Made by a program: the position numbers and the translations under genes
Shown here: positions 16,037-23,794 of the stretch, piece after piece
Numbering within the stretch: position 1 is the first letter of the stretch
Layout of the letters: each line of letters begins with the position of its first letter
The notes under the pieces: model-generated
The model's database searches: none
Told to the model about the DNA's origin: nothing
What the model saw: only the letters and a program-made list of their open reading frames with translations
Assembly (NCBI GenBank): GCA_965977975.1
Contig: CBHCZH010000025.1
Span: 1-32,150 of the forward strand
From: Croceibacterium_A sp965977975
GTDB taxonomy: Bacteria > Pseudomonadota > Alphaproteobacteria > Sphingomonadales > Sphingomonadaceae
Length of the DNA stretch: 32,150 nucleotides
Reading direction: 5' to 3'

Positions 16037-17088
16037 CAGCTCACCCGCGTCACATGGCCCATCTTGCGTCCCTGCCTGGTTTCGGTCTTGCCGTACCAGT
16101 GCAGGTGGACCGCCGGGTCGCGCAGCAGCTCGGCGGCGCGCGCGGTGTCGTCGCCGATCAGGTTGATCATTTCGACCGTCCCGAAGCGGGTGGCGGTGTC
16201 GCCGAGCGGCAGGCCGCAGATCGCGCGGATGTGGTTCTCGAACTGGCTGGTGAGGGCGCCTTCGATCGTCCAGTGACCCGAATTGTGCACCCGCGGCGCC
16301 ATTTCGTTGAACACCGGGCCTTGTGCCGTGGCGAAGAACTCCAGCGTCAGGACCCCGACATAGCCGAGCGCCTCCGCGACCTTTCGGGTCAGCTCGCGCG
16401 CCTCGGCGACTTGCGCCGCGACGCCTGCGGCAGGAGGCAGTGAGGAGCGGGCGAGGATGCCGCCTTCGTGGACGTTCTGCGGGCTATCCCAGAAGCGCGT
16501 CTCGCCATCGCGCCCGCGCACGAGAATGACGGAGAATTCAGCCTCGAAGCGCACCAGCCCTTCGTAGACCAGCCCGGCGTTCGGCACGCGCAGCCCGGCG
16601 GCCTCGTGCGCCGAGGCGAGGCGCCACTGGCCTTTGCCGTCGTAGCCTTCGCGGCGGGTCTTGAGGATGCCGGGCGTGCCGGTGCGCTCGATCGCGCCGG
16701 CGAGCTCGTGGTCGGCGTCGATTGCGACGTAGGGCGCGGGCCGGCCGCCCAGGTCCTCGACGAAACGCTTCTCGCGGAGGCGATCCTGCGCCACCTCGAG
16801 CGCGCGGGTGCCGGGCAGGAGCCGCTCGGCTGGGATCGCCGCGAGCGGGGCGACCGGCACGTTCTCGAACTCGTAGGTCACCACCGCGCAGCCGGCCGCG
16901 AATTCGGTCAGCGCCGTGCGGTCGTGCCAGTCGGCGCAAGTGAAACTGGCGCTGACTTCGGCCGCGACGCTGTCCTTCTCGGGCGCATAGACATGGCAGC
17001 GATAGCCGAGCTGCGCCGCGGCCATCGCCAGCATGCGGCCGAGCTGGCCGCCGCCGAGAATGCCGATCGTGCTGCCCGGTGGGATCAT
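16036..17088 (-). CDS. purK: 5-(carboxyamino)imidazole ribonucleotide synthase
   Basis: PurK uses ATP and bicarbonate to carboxylate AIR, giving N5-CAIR, the step before PurE in de novo purine synthesis. The 350-residue protein is an ATP-grasp enzyme: it opens with the phosphate-binding GILGGGQLGRML, and has VTYEFENVP, LKTRREGYDGKGQW, and the metal/carboxyphosphate end EFF...FNEMAPRVHNSGHWTIEG. A TTG codon at 17091 precedes ATG 17088; I use the ATG, which shares one base with the purE stop as in the purK-folA junction. Order and overlap with purE are the standard purEK arrangement. Confidence 0.96.
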   Translation of the reverse strand: MIPPGSTIGILGGGQLGRMLAMAAAQLGYRCHVYAPEKDSVAAEVSASFTCADWHDRTALTEFAAGCAVVTYEFENVPVAPLAAIPAERLLPGTRALEVAQDRLREKRFVEDLGGRPAPYVAIDADHELAGAIERTGTPGILKTRREGYDGKGQWRLASAHEAAGLRVPNAGLVYEGLVRFEAEFSVILVRGRDGETRFWDSPQNVHEGGILARSSLPPAAGVAAQVAEARELTRKVAEALGYVGVLTLEFFATAQGPVFNEMAPRVHNSGHWTIEGALTSQFENHIRAICGLPLGDTATRFGTVEMINLIGDDTARAAELLRDPAVHLHWYGKTETRQGRKMGHVTRVS

Positions 17089-17567
17089 CAAGCCGGTCGC
17101 TCGGCGACCGCTTCGGTCTGCGCCGCGCGAAACGCCTTGAGCCGTTCGGCGAGGGCGGGATCGCTGGTGGCGAGGATCGCGGCGGCGAGCAGCCCGGCGT
17201 TGGTCGCCCCGGCTTCGCCGATCGCCAGCGTGCCGACCGGGATTCCGGCCGGCATCTGCACGATCGAAAGCAGCGAATCCTGTCCCTTGAGCGCCTTCGA
17301 TTCGACCGGCACGCCGAGCACCGGCAGGTGCGTCATCGCCGCGACCATGCCGGGCAGGTGAGCAGCACCGCCGGCACCCGCGATGATGACCTTGAAGCCC
17401 TCGTCCGCCGCGCCCTTGGCGAAAGCCGTCAAGCGGTCCGGCGTGCGGTGGGCGGAGACGATCCGCGCTTCGTAAGCCACCTCGAGCTTGTCGAGCGCCT
17501 GGGCCGCGTGAGCCATGGTTGGCCAGTCGGACTGGCTTCCCATCACGATCGCGACCGGTGCCGTCAT
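17088..17567 (-). CDS. purE: N5-carboxyaminoimidazole ribonucleotide mutase (class I PurE)
   Basis: PurE converts N5-CAIR to CAIR. The 159-residue product has the class I signature: IVMGSQSDWPTM at 7-18, the SAHRTP loop, and AGAGGAAHLPGM, with VPVESKALKGQDSLLSI later. Class I fits the presence of purK next door, since class II enzymes use CO2 directly and do without PurK. ATG at 17567 lies one base past the gpmA stop. The stop overlaps purK by one base. Cytoplasmic, octameric by family. Confidence 0.97.
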   Translation of the reverse strand: MTAPVAIVMGSQSDWPTMAHAAQALDKLEVAYEARIVSAHRTPDRLTAFAKGAADEGFKVIIAGAGGAAHLPGMVAAMTHLPVLGVPVESKALKGQDSLLSIVQMPAGIPVGTLAIGEAGATNAGLLAAAILATSDPALAERLKAFRAAQTEAVAERPA

Positions 17568-17568
17568 T

Positions 17569-18255
17569 CTAGCGGTCCTTCAGGTAATGGCGCTCGCCGG
17601 CGCGCATTTCTGCGTCGAATTCGTAGACGATCGGCTCGCCCGTGGGAATCTCGAGCCCGGTGATGTCCGCATCGGAAATGCCCGAGAGGTGCTTGACCAG
17701 CGCGCGCAGCGAATTGCCGTGAGCGGAGACGATCACCGTCTCGCCGCTCGCCAGGACCGGCCGGATGTCGCTTTCCCAATACGGCAGCACGCGCTCGATG
17801 GTCAGTTTGAGACTTTCCGTCGCCGGTATCGCGATTCCGGCATAGCGCGGGTCGGCGGCGAGATCGTAAGGTCCGCCGGGCTCGAGCACCGGCGGCGGCA
17901 GGTCGAAGCTGCGGCGCCACAGGTGGACTTGCTCGTCGCCGTGCCTGGCCGCGGTCTCGGCCTTGTCGAGGCCGGTCAGCCCGCCGTAATGCCGTTCGTT
18001 GAGCCGCCAGTCCTTGGTCTCGGGGATCCACAGCCGACCGCAGGCCTCGAGCGCCAGATGCAGCGTCTTGATCGCGCGGGTCTGCAGCGAAGTGAAGGCG
18101 CAGGTCGGGAGCAGACCCTTGTCGCGCAGCAGCTCACCCGCCGCCGACGCTTCAGCGGCGCCTTTGTCGGTCAGGTCGACGTCCCACCAACCGGTGAAGC
18201 GGTTCTCGAGGTTCCACTGGCTCTGGCCGTGGCGGACGAGGATTAGGCTGGGCAC
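17569..18255 (-). CDS. gpmA: 2,3-bisphosphoglycerate-dependent phosphoglycerate mutase
   Basis: GpmA interconverts 2- and 3-phosphoglycerate in glycolysis and gluconeogenesis through a phosphohistidine. The 228-residue protein contains LVRHGQSQWN (7-15; phosphorylated His9), ERHYGGLTGLDK (87-98) and VSAHGNSLRAL (176-186; His179), and shares the family length for dPGMs of this type. The start is GTG at 18255, supported by AAGGAG five bases upstream. It is the head enzyme of the purE-purK-folA cluster, with only a 30-bp gap to the small gene before it. Confidence 0.95.
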   Translation of the reverse strand: MPSLILVRHGQSQWNLENRFTGWWDVDLTDKGAAEASAAGELLRDKGLLPTCAFTSLQTRAIKTLHLALEACGRLWIPETKDWRLNERHYGGLTGLDKAETAARHGDEQVHLWRRSFDLPPPVLEPGGPYDLAADPRYAGIAIPATESLKLTIERVLPYWESDIRPVLASGETVIVSAHGNSLRALVKHLSGISDADITGLEIPTGEPIVYEFDAEMRAGERHYLKDR

Positions 18256-18260
18256 GAACG

Positions 18261-18266
18261 CTCCTT
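18261..18266 (-). promoter_or_regulatory. gpmA Shine-Dalgarno sequence
   Basis: AAGGAG on the minus strand, five bases before the GTG at 18255. It decides that the protein begins at PSLILVRHG with a GTG start rather than at an internal codon. Confidence 0.75.
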
Positions 18267-18284
18267 TCCGAGGAGCCCCGCCCG

Positions 18285-18422
18285 TTAGCTATCCTCCGGC
18301 TTCTTGGAAAGAGCCTGGTCCGGCTGCTCCATCTCGCGCGCTTGCGCCTTCCTGCGGCGCAGGTTCTCACGCAGCTTTGCCGCCAGCCGTTCCTCGCGCG
18401 TGGGTTTGCGCTCTTCACTCAT
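18285..18422 (-). CDS. Small conserved-looking basic protein, 45 aa
   Basis: A short frame runs from ATG at 18422 to TAA at 18285-18287. The product, beginning MSEERKPTREERLAAKLREN, is a highly charged single amphipathic helix with a central RRRK cluster and an acidic tail ending KKPEDS. Short proteins with this TREERLAAKLRENLRRRK type of sequence occur next to gpmA in sphingomonads as I remember; a helical role in nucleic acid or protein binding is possible but unproven. It lies 30 bp upstream of gpmA on the same strand, so likely belongs to the same transcript. AAGGCG precedes the start. It is short enough to be missed by automatic calling. Confidence 0.75.
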   Translation of the reverse strand: MSEERKPTREERLAAKLRENLRRRKAQAREMEQPDQALSKKPEDS

Positions 18423-18546
18423 CGGCAACGCCTTGCCAGATTGCCGCGGCGGCTCAAGCACCGCTTGACTTCCGGGGGGCCGAGAGACAAAGGGCGCGCT
18501 CCTTCGACTGGCCGACAGGCCGGCCGCTCAGGACATGCTTACCAGC

Positions 18547-18621
18547 GCTGCTGTAGCTCAGTGGTAGAGCGCACCCTTGGTAAGGGTGAGGTCGGGAGTT
18601 CAATCCTCCCCAGCAGCACCA
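18547..18621 (+). tRNA. tRNA-Thr (anticodon GGT)
   Basis: The cloverleaf is complete. The acceptor pairs GCTGCTG (18547-18553) with CAGCAGC (18611-18617), followed by A and an encoded CCA. The D arm reads AGCTCAGTGGTAGAGC, the anticodon stem CACCC/GGGTG encloses TTGGTAA with anticodon GGT, and the T arm has GGGAG-TTCAATC-CTCCC. It would read ACC and ACT threonine codons. The 124 bp upstream holds no gene; it has a TTGACT (18465-18470) but no good -10 at the right distance. Confidence 0.97.
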
Positions 18622-18690
18622 TTCCCCGCCCTGGCCGTTTGCCCGATATTCCCTTGCCAATGCGAGGTGTATTGTTCATCTAGCGCACCT

Positions 18691-19170
18691 ATGGACCCAG
18701 GGGACCAGGAGGGGGATGCGCTGACGCCGCTCCACCCGAACTACGTCAAGGCCGTGCGGATCGGCACGCTGGTCTTCGCGCTGCCTTTCGTGGTGGTCGC
18801 GCTGGTCCTCGAGCTTGCGGATCTATTGCCGCGTGGAGCCTTCTTCGTCCCGGTGCTCTTGCTCGCGCTGTGGCTGATCATCCGCGTTCCTCTGAGGCGC
18901 TACCAGGCGCGCGGCTACCAGATGGGCGTGGACCGGCTGCGCGTGGTGCGCGGGCTGGTGTTCCGTTCGGATACCGTGGTGCCGTTCGGCCGGGTGCAGC
19001 ATATCGACGTCCACCAGGGCCCGCTCGAGCGCGGCTACGGCCTTGCCACTCTCGTCCTGCATACCGCGGGCAACCACAACGCCTCGGTCTCGCTGCCGGG
19101 CCTCGGCCACGACGACGCCATGGCCATGCGCGAGGAGATCCGCGCGCACGTCAAGCGCGAGACGATGTGA
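18691..19170 (+). CDS. PH domain-containing membrane protein (YdbS-like, DUF304)
   Basis: The 159-residue product has two transmembrane helices (about 21-43 and 47-65, TLVFALPFVVVALVLEL and FFVPVLLLALWLIIRVP) followed by a bacterial PH domain (bPH2) at about 70-150, recognisable from VDRLRVVRGLVFRSDTVVP and RVQHIDVHQGPLERGYGL. The frame is open upstream into the tRNA, but ATG at 18691 starts the first residues before the membrane helix. YdbS/YdbT pairs of unknown mechanism have been associated with protection or membrane stress in Bacillus (YdbS/YdbT protecting against an antimicrobial peptide). It overlaps the larger partner by four bases (GTGA), so both subunits are made together. Confidence 0.88.
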   Translation: MDPGDQEGDALTPLHPNYVKAVRIGTLVFALPFVVVALVLELADLLPRGAFFVPVLLLALWLIIRVPLRRYQARGYQMGVDRLRVVRGLVFRSDTVVPFGRVQHIDVHQGPLERGYGLATLVLHTAGNHNASVSLPGLGHDDAMAMREEIRAHVKRETM

Positions 19171-20699
19171 GCGAAGCGGCGGGCCAGTCGCCCGAAGAAT
19201 GGCGGCGGACCAGCCCGCTGAGCTTCGTGGTGCGCGCCATCACCGGTCTCAAGAACCTGATCTTCCCGGCGGTGGCGATGCTGTTCGGCACGCAAGGCTG
19301 GGATGGCGGCGGAGCCTTCGTTGTTCCGGCGATCGCCGGCATGGTCGCGATCAATTCCTTGTTCACGTACGTTGCCTGGCGTCACTTCCGGTATCGCGTC
19401 GGCGACGACGACATCAGGGTCGAGAGGGGCCTGTTCAATCGCACCGCGCGCTCGGTGCCTTACGAGCGCATCCAGGACGTCAGCCTCGAGCAGGCGCCCG
19501 TGCCGCGACTGTTCGGCATGGCCGAGGTCAAGTTCGAAACCGGCGCCGGCGGCAAGGACGAGGTCAAGATCGGCTATGTCACCGAAGCCGAAGGCGCCGC
19601 GCTGCGCGAGACGGTGCGGGCGCGCAAGAGCGGCCAGGCGGCCTCCGCAGGCGAACTCGAGGCCGGGCCCGAAGTCGGAAACCGCATTCTCTTCGCGATG
19701 GACGTCCGGCGGCTTGCGACGTTCGGCCTGTTCGAATTCTCCCTGGTCGTGTTCGCGGTGCTCGGCGGCCTGGCGCAGCAGTTCGACTTCCTGCTGCCGT
19801 TCGACATCTGGGACTATCGCCGCTGGTTCGAGCTGTTCGCCGGACCCGGCCACTGGCTGCGCGAGCTGGGTTTCGCGGCACAGGTAGTCGGCGCGGGCCT
19901 GGCGATTGCCGCGCTGGCGATTGTCGGCCTCGTCACCGGGATCGGCCGCACGGTGCTGCGCGACTACGGCTTCCGGCTCGAGGAGACGCCCAAGGGGCTG
20001 CGCCGACGCCGCGGTCTACTGACCCGCACCGATGTGGTCATGCCGATCCACCGCGTGCAGGCGCTCAAGGTGACGAGCGGAATCCTGCGCCGCCGCTTTG
20101 GCTGGCATGGCCTCGGCGTGGTCAGCCTGGCTCAGGACGCTAAGGCCGGGAACCATGTCGTAGTGCCGTTCGCCCAGATGGACGAGATCGCGCCGGTCGT
20201 CGAAGTCACCGGTTTCGAGCTGCCGGGCTCGGACGCGGCCTGGCGACGCCCGAGCGCGAAGCACCGGTTCGACCAGGCCATGCTCGCCGTCGTCCCGCTC
20301 GGACTCGCCGCGTTGGCGGTGCCAATCGTGAACTCTTTGCTCGGGCGGCCGCTGGAGCTGCCCTTGCTCGTATCCGCTGCCCTCATCGCGCTCGGCGGGC
20401 TCTTCGCCATGCGCGAGTATTTCCTGTGGCGCCGCGATCGCCACGCCGTGGACGGACGCCACATCTTCGTCCGCCGCGGCTGGCTCGCCCCGCGGCTCGA
20501 CATCGCCTCGCGTGTGAAGCTGCAGTCGGTGGAGATCGCCCAGGGTCCGCTCGCGCGCCGCCGCGGTTATGCGGACGTCAGGTTCGGAGTCGCGGGCGGC
20601 TCGCTCGAGATCGACGGCATCCCGCTCGAGGATGCGCGCGCGATTCGGCGCGCGGCTCTCGACAGCATCGCGAACGTGGACTTCTCGCGGTTGCCTTAG
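19167..20699 (+). CDS. Large PH domain-containing membrane protein (YdbT-like)
   Basis: The 510-residue protein starts with GTG at 19167, overlapping the preceding stop. It has three tandem bPH2 units, each following a pair of membrane helices: unit 1 with VERGLFNRTARSVPYERIQDVSLEQ and FETGAGGKDEVK (about 80-150), unit 2 with RRRGLLTRTDVVMPIHRVQ near 285-365, unit 3 with RRGWLAPRLDIASRVKLQSVEIAQGPLARR near 430-490. The pattern is that of YdbT, partner of YdbS. The function is unknown; a membrane-surface or lipid-interacting role is an inference from the domain type. It is convergent with a small acetyltransferase, sharing stop bases 20696-20699. Confidence 0.87.
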   Translation: MSEAAGQSPEEWRRTSPLSFVVRAITGLKNLIFPAVAMLFGTQGWDGGGAFVVPAIAGMVAINSLFTYVAWRHFRYRVGDDDIRVERGLFNRTARSVPYERIQDVSLEQAPVPRLFGMAEVKFETGAGGKDEVKIGYVTEAEGAALRETVRARKSGQAASAGELEAGPEVGNRILFAMDVRRLATFGLFEFSLVVFAVLGGLAQQFDFLLPFDIWDYRRWFELFAGPGHWLRELGFAAQVVGAGLAIAALAIVGLVTGIGRTVLRDYGFRLEETPKGLRRRRGLLTRTDVVMPIHRVQALKVTSGILRRRFGWHGLGVVSLAQDAKAGNHVVVPFAQMDEIAPVVEVTGFELPGSDAAWRRPSAKHRFDQAMLAVVPLGLAALAVPIVNSLLGRPLELPLLVSAALIALGGLFAMREYFLWRRDRHAVDGRHIFVRRGWLAPRLDIASRVKLQSVEIAQGPLARRRGYADVRFGVAGGSLEIDGIPLEDARAIRRAALDSIANVDFSRLP

Positions 20700-21001
20700 C
20701 TGTCGGGCGCGGCGAGCACGTCGGCCCATTCGGGATGGCGCCGGAACAATACTTCGACGTAGCTGCATTGCGGGACGATTCTGAAGCCTTGCCCGCGGGC
20801 ATCCGCCACCAGCGCCTCGACCAGTTGCTGCGCCACGCCGCGCCCGCGCATCGCCGGCGGCACGAACGTGTGATTGGCGACCCTGAGCGGTCCGAGCGCG
20901 CGCCAGGTCAGCACTGCGGGGCGATCGGCGCCCGGCAGCTCGGCGCGATAGTCGCCGTGGGTCGTCTCGTCGGTGCGGGTGATGGCGATCGCATCGGGCA
21001 T
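20696..21001 (-). CDS. Small GCN5-related N-acetyltransferase (YidJ/PF14542 type)
   Basis: The 101-residue protein is a minimal one-domain GNAT. HTFVPPAMRGRGVAQQLVEAL (about 44-63) provides the acetyl-CoA binding RGRGVA loop (52-57) and IVPQCSYVEVLFRRHPEW (75-92) the conserved C-terminal segment of the small acetyltransferase family. The substrate is unknown. ATG at 21001 sits 41 bp from the divergent threonine aldolase start. It converges on the YdbT-like gene with a shared TTAG at the stops. The frame is much longer upstream (to 21526), but the extra part is antisense to the aldolase and not protein-like. Confidence 0.85.
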   Translation of the reverse strand: MPDAIAITRTDETTHGDYRAELPGADRPAVLTWRALGPLRVANHTFVPPAMRGRGVAQQLVEALVADARGQGFRIVPQCSYVEVLFRRHPEWADVLAAPDS

Positions 21002-21042
21002 AGGCACGGGTCTCCTTCTTGCCTCGAACACCGCAGCGAGCC

Positions 21043-22050
21043 ATGGCGTTCCGCATGCAGTTCCTGTCCGACAATGCGGCCGCGGTCCATCCGCAAGTCT
21101 GGCAGGCGCTGCGGGATGCCGACACCGCCGATACGCCCTACGACACCGACGCGATAAGCCGCCGGCTCGACGGCGCGTTTTCGGAACTGTTCGGGCGCGA
21201 GGTTGCGGCGCTCTGGGTCGCGACCGGCACGGCCGCCAATTGCCTTGCGCTCGCCACGATGGTTCAGCCGCACGGCGCTGTGCTGTGCCATTGCGAGGCG
21301 CACGTCGAGGTGGACGAAGGCGGGGCGCCCGGCTTCTATCTTCACGGTGCCAAGCTGGTGCTGGCCAATGGGGAGGGCGCCAAGCTGACGCCAGTGGCGG
21401 TCCGCGCGGTGCTCGATCCGATCCGCGACGATGTCCACCAGGTCCAGGTCCACGCATTGTCGCTGACTCAGGCGACCGAATACGGTCGCTGCTACCGCCC
21501 GGACGAACTCGGGGCGCTGACTGCACTGGCTCGAGAACGAGGGCTTGGGCTGCACATGGACGGTGCGCGCTTCGCCAATGCGTCCGCTTTCCTCGGTTGC
21601 GCCGCGGCCGACGCCTGCGGCGATATCGACGCGCTCAGCTTCGGCTGCGTCAAGAACGGCGCGATGAATGCGGAAGCGATCGTGTTCTTCGATCCCGCGC
21701 TCGCCGATCTCGCGCGTTACCGCCGCAAGCGTGCAGGTCACCTGCAGTCGAAGGGCCGCTATCTCGCGGCGCAACTGCTGGCCATGCTCGAAGGCGATCT
21801 GTGGCTCGCCAATGCCCGCGCCGCCAATGCCGCGGCAGCCGAGATCGGCAGCGCGGGCGGCCGGCGGCTGCTCCATCCGGTCGAGGCCAACGAAGTGTTC
21901 CTTCGCTGCACGGTGGCCGAGCGCGAGACGCTACGCGCGCAGGGCTTCGGGTTCTACGATTGGGGCCCCGACGCCGCGCGCTTCGTCGCCGCCTGGGACA
22001 CGAAGGACAAGGATGCACGGGCACTCGCCCGGGCGATCGAAAACCTGTGA
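21043..22050 (+). CDS. ltaE: Low-specificity L-threonine aldolase (PLP-dependent)
   Basis: The 335-residue fold-type I PLP enzyme cleaves L-threonine or allo-threonine to glycine and acetaldehyde. It begins near FLSDNAAAVHPQVW, the usual aldolase N-terminus, and has HMDGAR (171-176, D173 contacting the pyridine nitrogen) and SFGCVKNGAMNAE (199-211), where K204 should be the PLP-bound lysine. Length is typical. Starts at 21043 (MAFRMQF) or 21055 (MQFLSDN) are both possible; neither has a strong Shine-Dalgarno sequence. It is coupled to the next gene by GTGA. The related enzymes of the beta-eliminating lyase family are an alternative specificity. Confidence 0.88.
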   Translation: MAFRMQFLSDNAAAVHPQVWQALRDADTADTPYDTDAISRRLDGAFSELFGREVAALWVATGTAANCLALATMVQPHGAVLCHCEAHVEVDEGGAPGFYLHGAKLVLANGEGAKLTPVAVRAVLDPIRDDVHQVQVHALSLTQATEYGRCYRPDELGALTALARERGLGLHMDGARFANASAFLGCAAADACGDIDALSFGCVKNGAMNAEAIVFFDPALADLARYRRKRAGHLQSKGRYLAAQLLAMLEGDLWLANARAANAAAAEIGSAGGRRLLHPVEANEVFLRCTVAERETLRAQGFGFYDWGPDAARFVAAWDTKDKDARALARAIENL

Positions 22051-22988
22051 CCGGCGCCGAGGGCTCCCGCCACGCCTTGTTGCGGGCGGAGATCGCGCTG
22101 CCGTTTCTGCTCGTGGCGCTGATCTGGGGCTCGACCTGGTACGCGATCAAGGACCAGCTGGCGGATGCTCCGCCGAGCTGGTCGGTGACGTACCGGTTCG
22201 CCATCGCCAGCGCGGGCATGTTCGCCCTCGCCGCGTTCGGGCGGCGCGGATTCAGCCTGACGCGCGCCGGCCATGGGCTCGCGCTGGCGGTCGGGTTCAG
22301 CCAGTTCTTCCTCAACTACAATCTCGTCTATCAGGCGGAGATTCACCTGACCTCAGGCGTAGTGGCGGTCCTCTACGGCCTGCTGATGTTGCCCAATGCC
22401 CTGCTCGCGCGGATCTTTCTCGGCCAGCCGATCACCGCGCGGTTCCTAGCCGGCTCGCTGATCGGGCTTGCCGGGATCGCGCTGCTGCTCGTCCACGAAG
22501 CGCGCGAGGCGCCGCCGACGGGCCCAGATACCATCAGGGTCGGCCTCGGTGTGCTGCTGACCGCGTTCGGCCTGCTCGCGGCATCGGTCGCGAACGTGCT
22601 GCAGGCGGCGAAGTCGGCGCGCAAGGAGTCGTTGGTGGTCCTGCTCGCGTGGGCGATGCTGTGGGGTATGCTGCTCGACGCGGCCTACGCCTGGGTCATG
22701 GCCGGGCCGCCCGTGTTTCCCGAATCCGCGCGCTACTGGGGCGGAGTGGCTTACCTCGCCATCCTCGGCTCGGTGGTCACTTTTCCGCTCTACTTCCGCC
22801 TGATCCGCGACCTTGGCCCGGGCCGCGCTGCCTACAACGGCGTCTTGGTGCCCGTCGTCGCAATGGGGCTGTCGACGCTGTTCGAAGGCTATCGCTGGTC
22901 CGCGCTGGCGGTACTCGGTGCAGTGCTCGCCCTTGTCGGCATGGTCGTGGCGCTCAGGGGACGGGCGGCGCCGTCAGACACGCCCTGA
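22047..22988 (+). CDS. EamA/DMT superfamily exporter
   Basis: A 313-residue hydrophobic protein with about ten predicted transmembrane helices, in two EamA repeats. The first starts at LPFLLVALIWGSTWYAIKDQ (WGSTW is typical of the drug/metabolite transporter superfamily) and the second from about residue 165 with VGLGVLLTAFGLLAASVANVL. It ends SDTP. Members export amino acids or small metabolites; given its coupling to the threonine aldolase, an amino-acid role is a guess only. GTG at 22047 overlaps the aldolase stop. Its 3' end overlaps the convergent epimerase gene by 35 bp, so part of both genes is read from both strands. Confidence 0.87.
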   Translation: MTGAEGSRHALLRAEIALPFLLVALIWGSTWYAIKDQLADAPPSWSVTYRFAIASAGMFALAAFGRRGFSLTRAGHGLALAVGFSQFFLNYNLVYQAEIHLTSGVVAVLYGLLMLPNALLARIFLGQPITARFLAGSLIGLAGIALLLVHEAREAPPTGPDTIRVGLGVLLTAFGLLAASVANVLQAAKSARKESLVVLLAWAMLWGMLLDAAYAWVMAGPPVFPESARYWGGVAYLAILGSVVTFPLYFRLIRDLGPGRAAYNGVLVPVVAMGLSTLFEGYRWSALAVLGAVLALVGMVVALRGRAAPSDTP

Positions 22989-23742
22989 GCCCTTCGCGAT
23001 AAGTCGCAAAGGTCGGCCGCCAGCCGAGCACGCGCTTCGCCTTGCCGTTCGCGACCCGGCGGTTCTCGGAATAGAAGGCCCGCGCCTGCGGCGAGAGACC
23101 GGCCGCGTCGAGCGATTGCAGCGGCGGCGGTGCTACGCCGAGCAGGCGGCAAGCCTCCTCTACGACCGCGTTCTGGCTCGCCGGCAGGTCGTCGGCAAGG
23201 TTGTAGGCCCCGCGCGGCCCCGCGAGCCCGGCAATCACGCCAGAGGCGATGTCGTCGACATGCACGCGGCTGAACACCTGGCCGGGAAGGTCGATGCGGT
23301 GCGCACGGCCTTCGGCGACCCGTCCAAGAACGCTGCGGCCGGGGCCGTAGATGCCTGGCAACCGAAACACCCGCGCACCGCGTTCGAGCCAGGCGGCATC
23401 TGCATCTGCCCGCGCCGTGCGACGGCCGGTTCCGACGGGGGCGCTTTCGTCGACCCAGGCGCCGCCGGTGTCACCGTAGACGCCGGTCGAGGACAGGTAG
23501 CCGAGCCAGCCGTGCGCCAGCGTATCGCCGTAGCGTTCCAGCACCGGGTCGCCCGCCTCGTCCGGCGGCACTGAGGATAGCACGTGGCTTGCCGTCCCCA
23601 ACGCGGCGCGCACCCCGACATCGTCCGCGAAGTCGAGCTCGGCGTTGCGTCCGGTCGCCGTCACCCGCCAGCGCCGCGCTTCCAACGCTACACGCAGGCA
23701 CCTCGCCGAATAGCCGAGGCCGAAGATGAACAGATGCGGCAT
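22954..23742 (-). CDS. NAD(P)-dependent epimerase-like SDR (YeeZ-like)
   Basis: The 262-residue extended-SDR protein starts MPHLFIFGLGYSARCLRVAL, with a GxGY-type nucleotide-binding loop rather than the classic GxxGxxG. Later come YLSSTGVYGDTGGAWVDE (about 82-99; Tyr in TGVYG), VFRLPGIYGPGRS and HVDDIASGVIAGL, then NLADDLPASQNAVVEEA. This matches YeeZ-type proteins, whose substrate is not known. It ends overlapped with the EamA gene (35 bp convergent) and starts 52 bp from pepN, divergent. The frame was chosen from its first ATG at 23742. Confidence 0.85.
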   Translation of the reverse strand: MPHLFIFGLGYSARCLRVALEARRWRVTATGRNAELDFADDVGVRAALGTASHVLSSVPPDEAGDPVLERYGDTLAHGWLGYLSSTGVYGDTGGAWVDESAPVGTGRRTARADADAAWLERGARVFRLPGIYGPGRSVLGRVAEGRAHRIDLPGQVFSRVHVDDIASGVIAGLAGPRGAYNLADDLPASQNAVVEEACRLLGVAPPPLQSLDAAGLSPQARAFYSENRRVANGKAKRVLGWRPTFATYREGLRACLTAPPVP

Positions 23743-23794
23743 GAGGGCGTTCTACGCGCTAGACGAACCAGCGAAAGCACCTAAAGGCCAAGCC

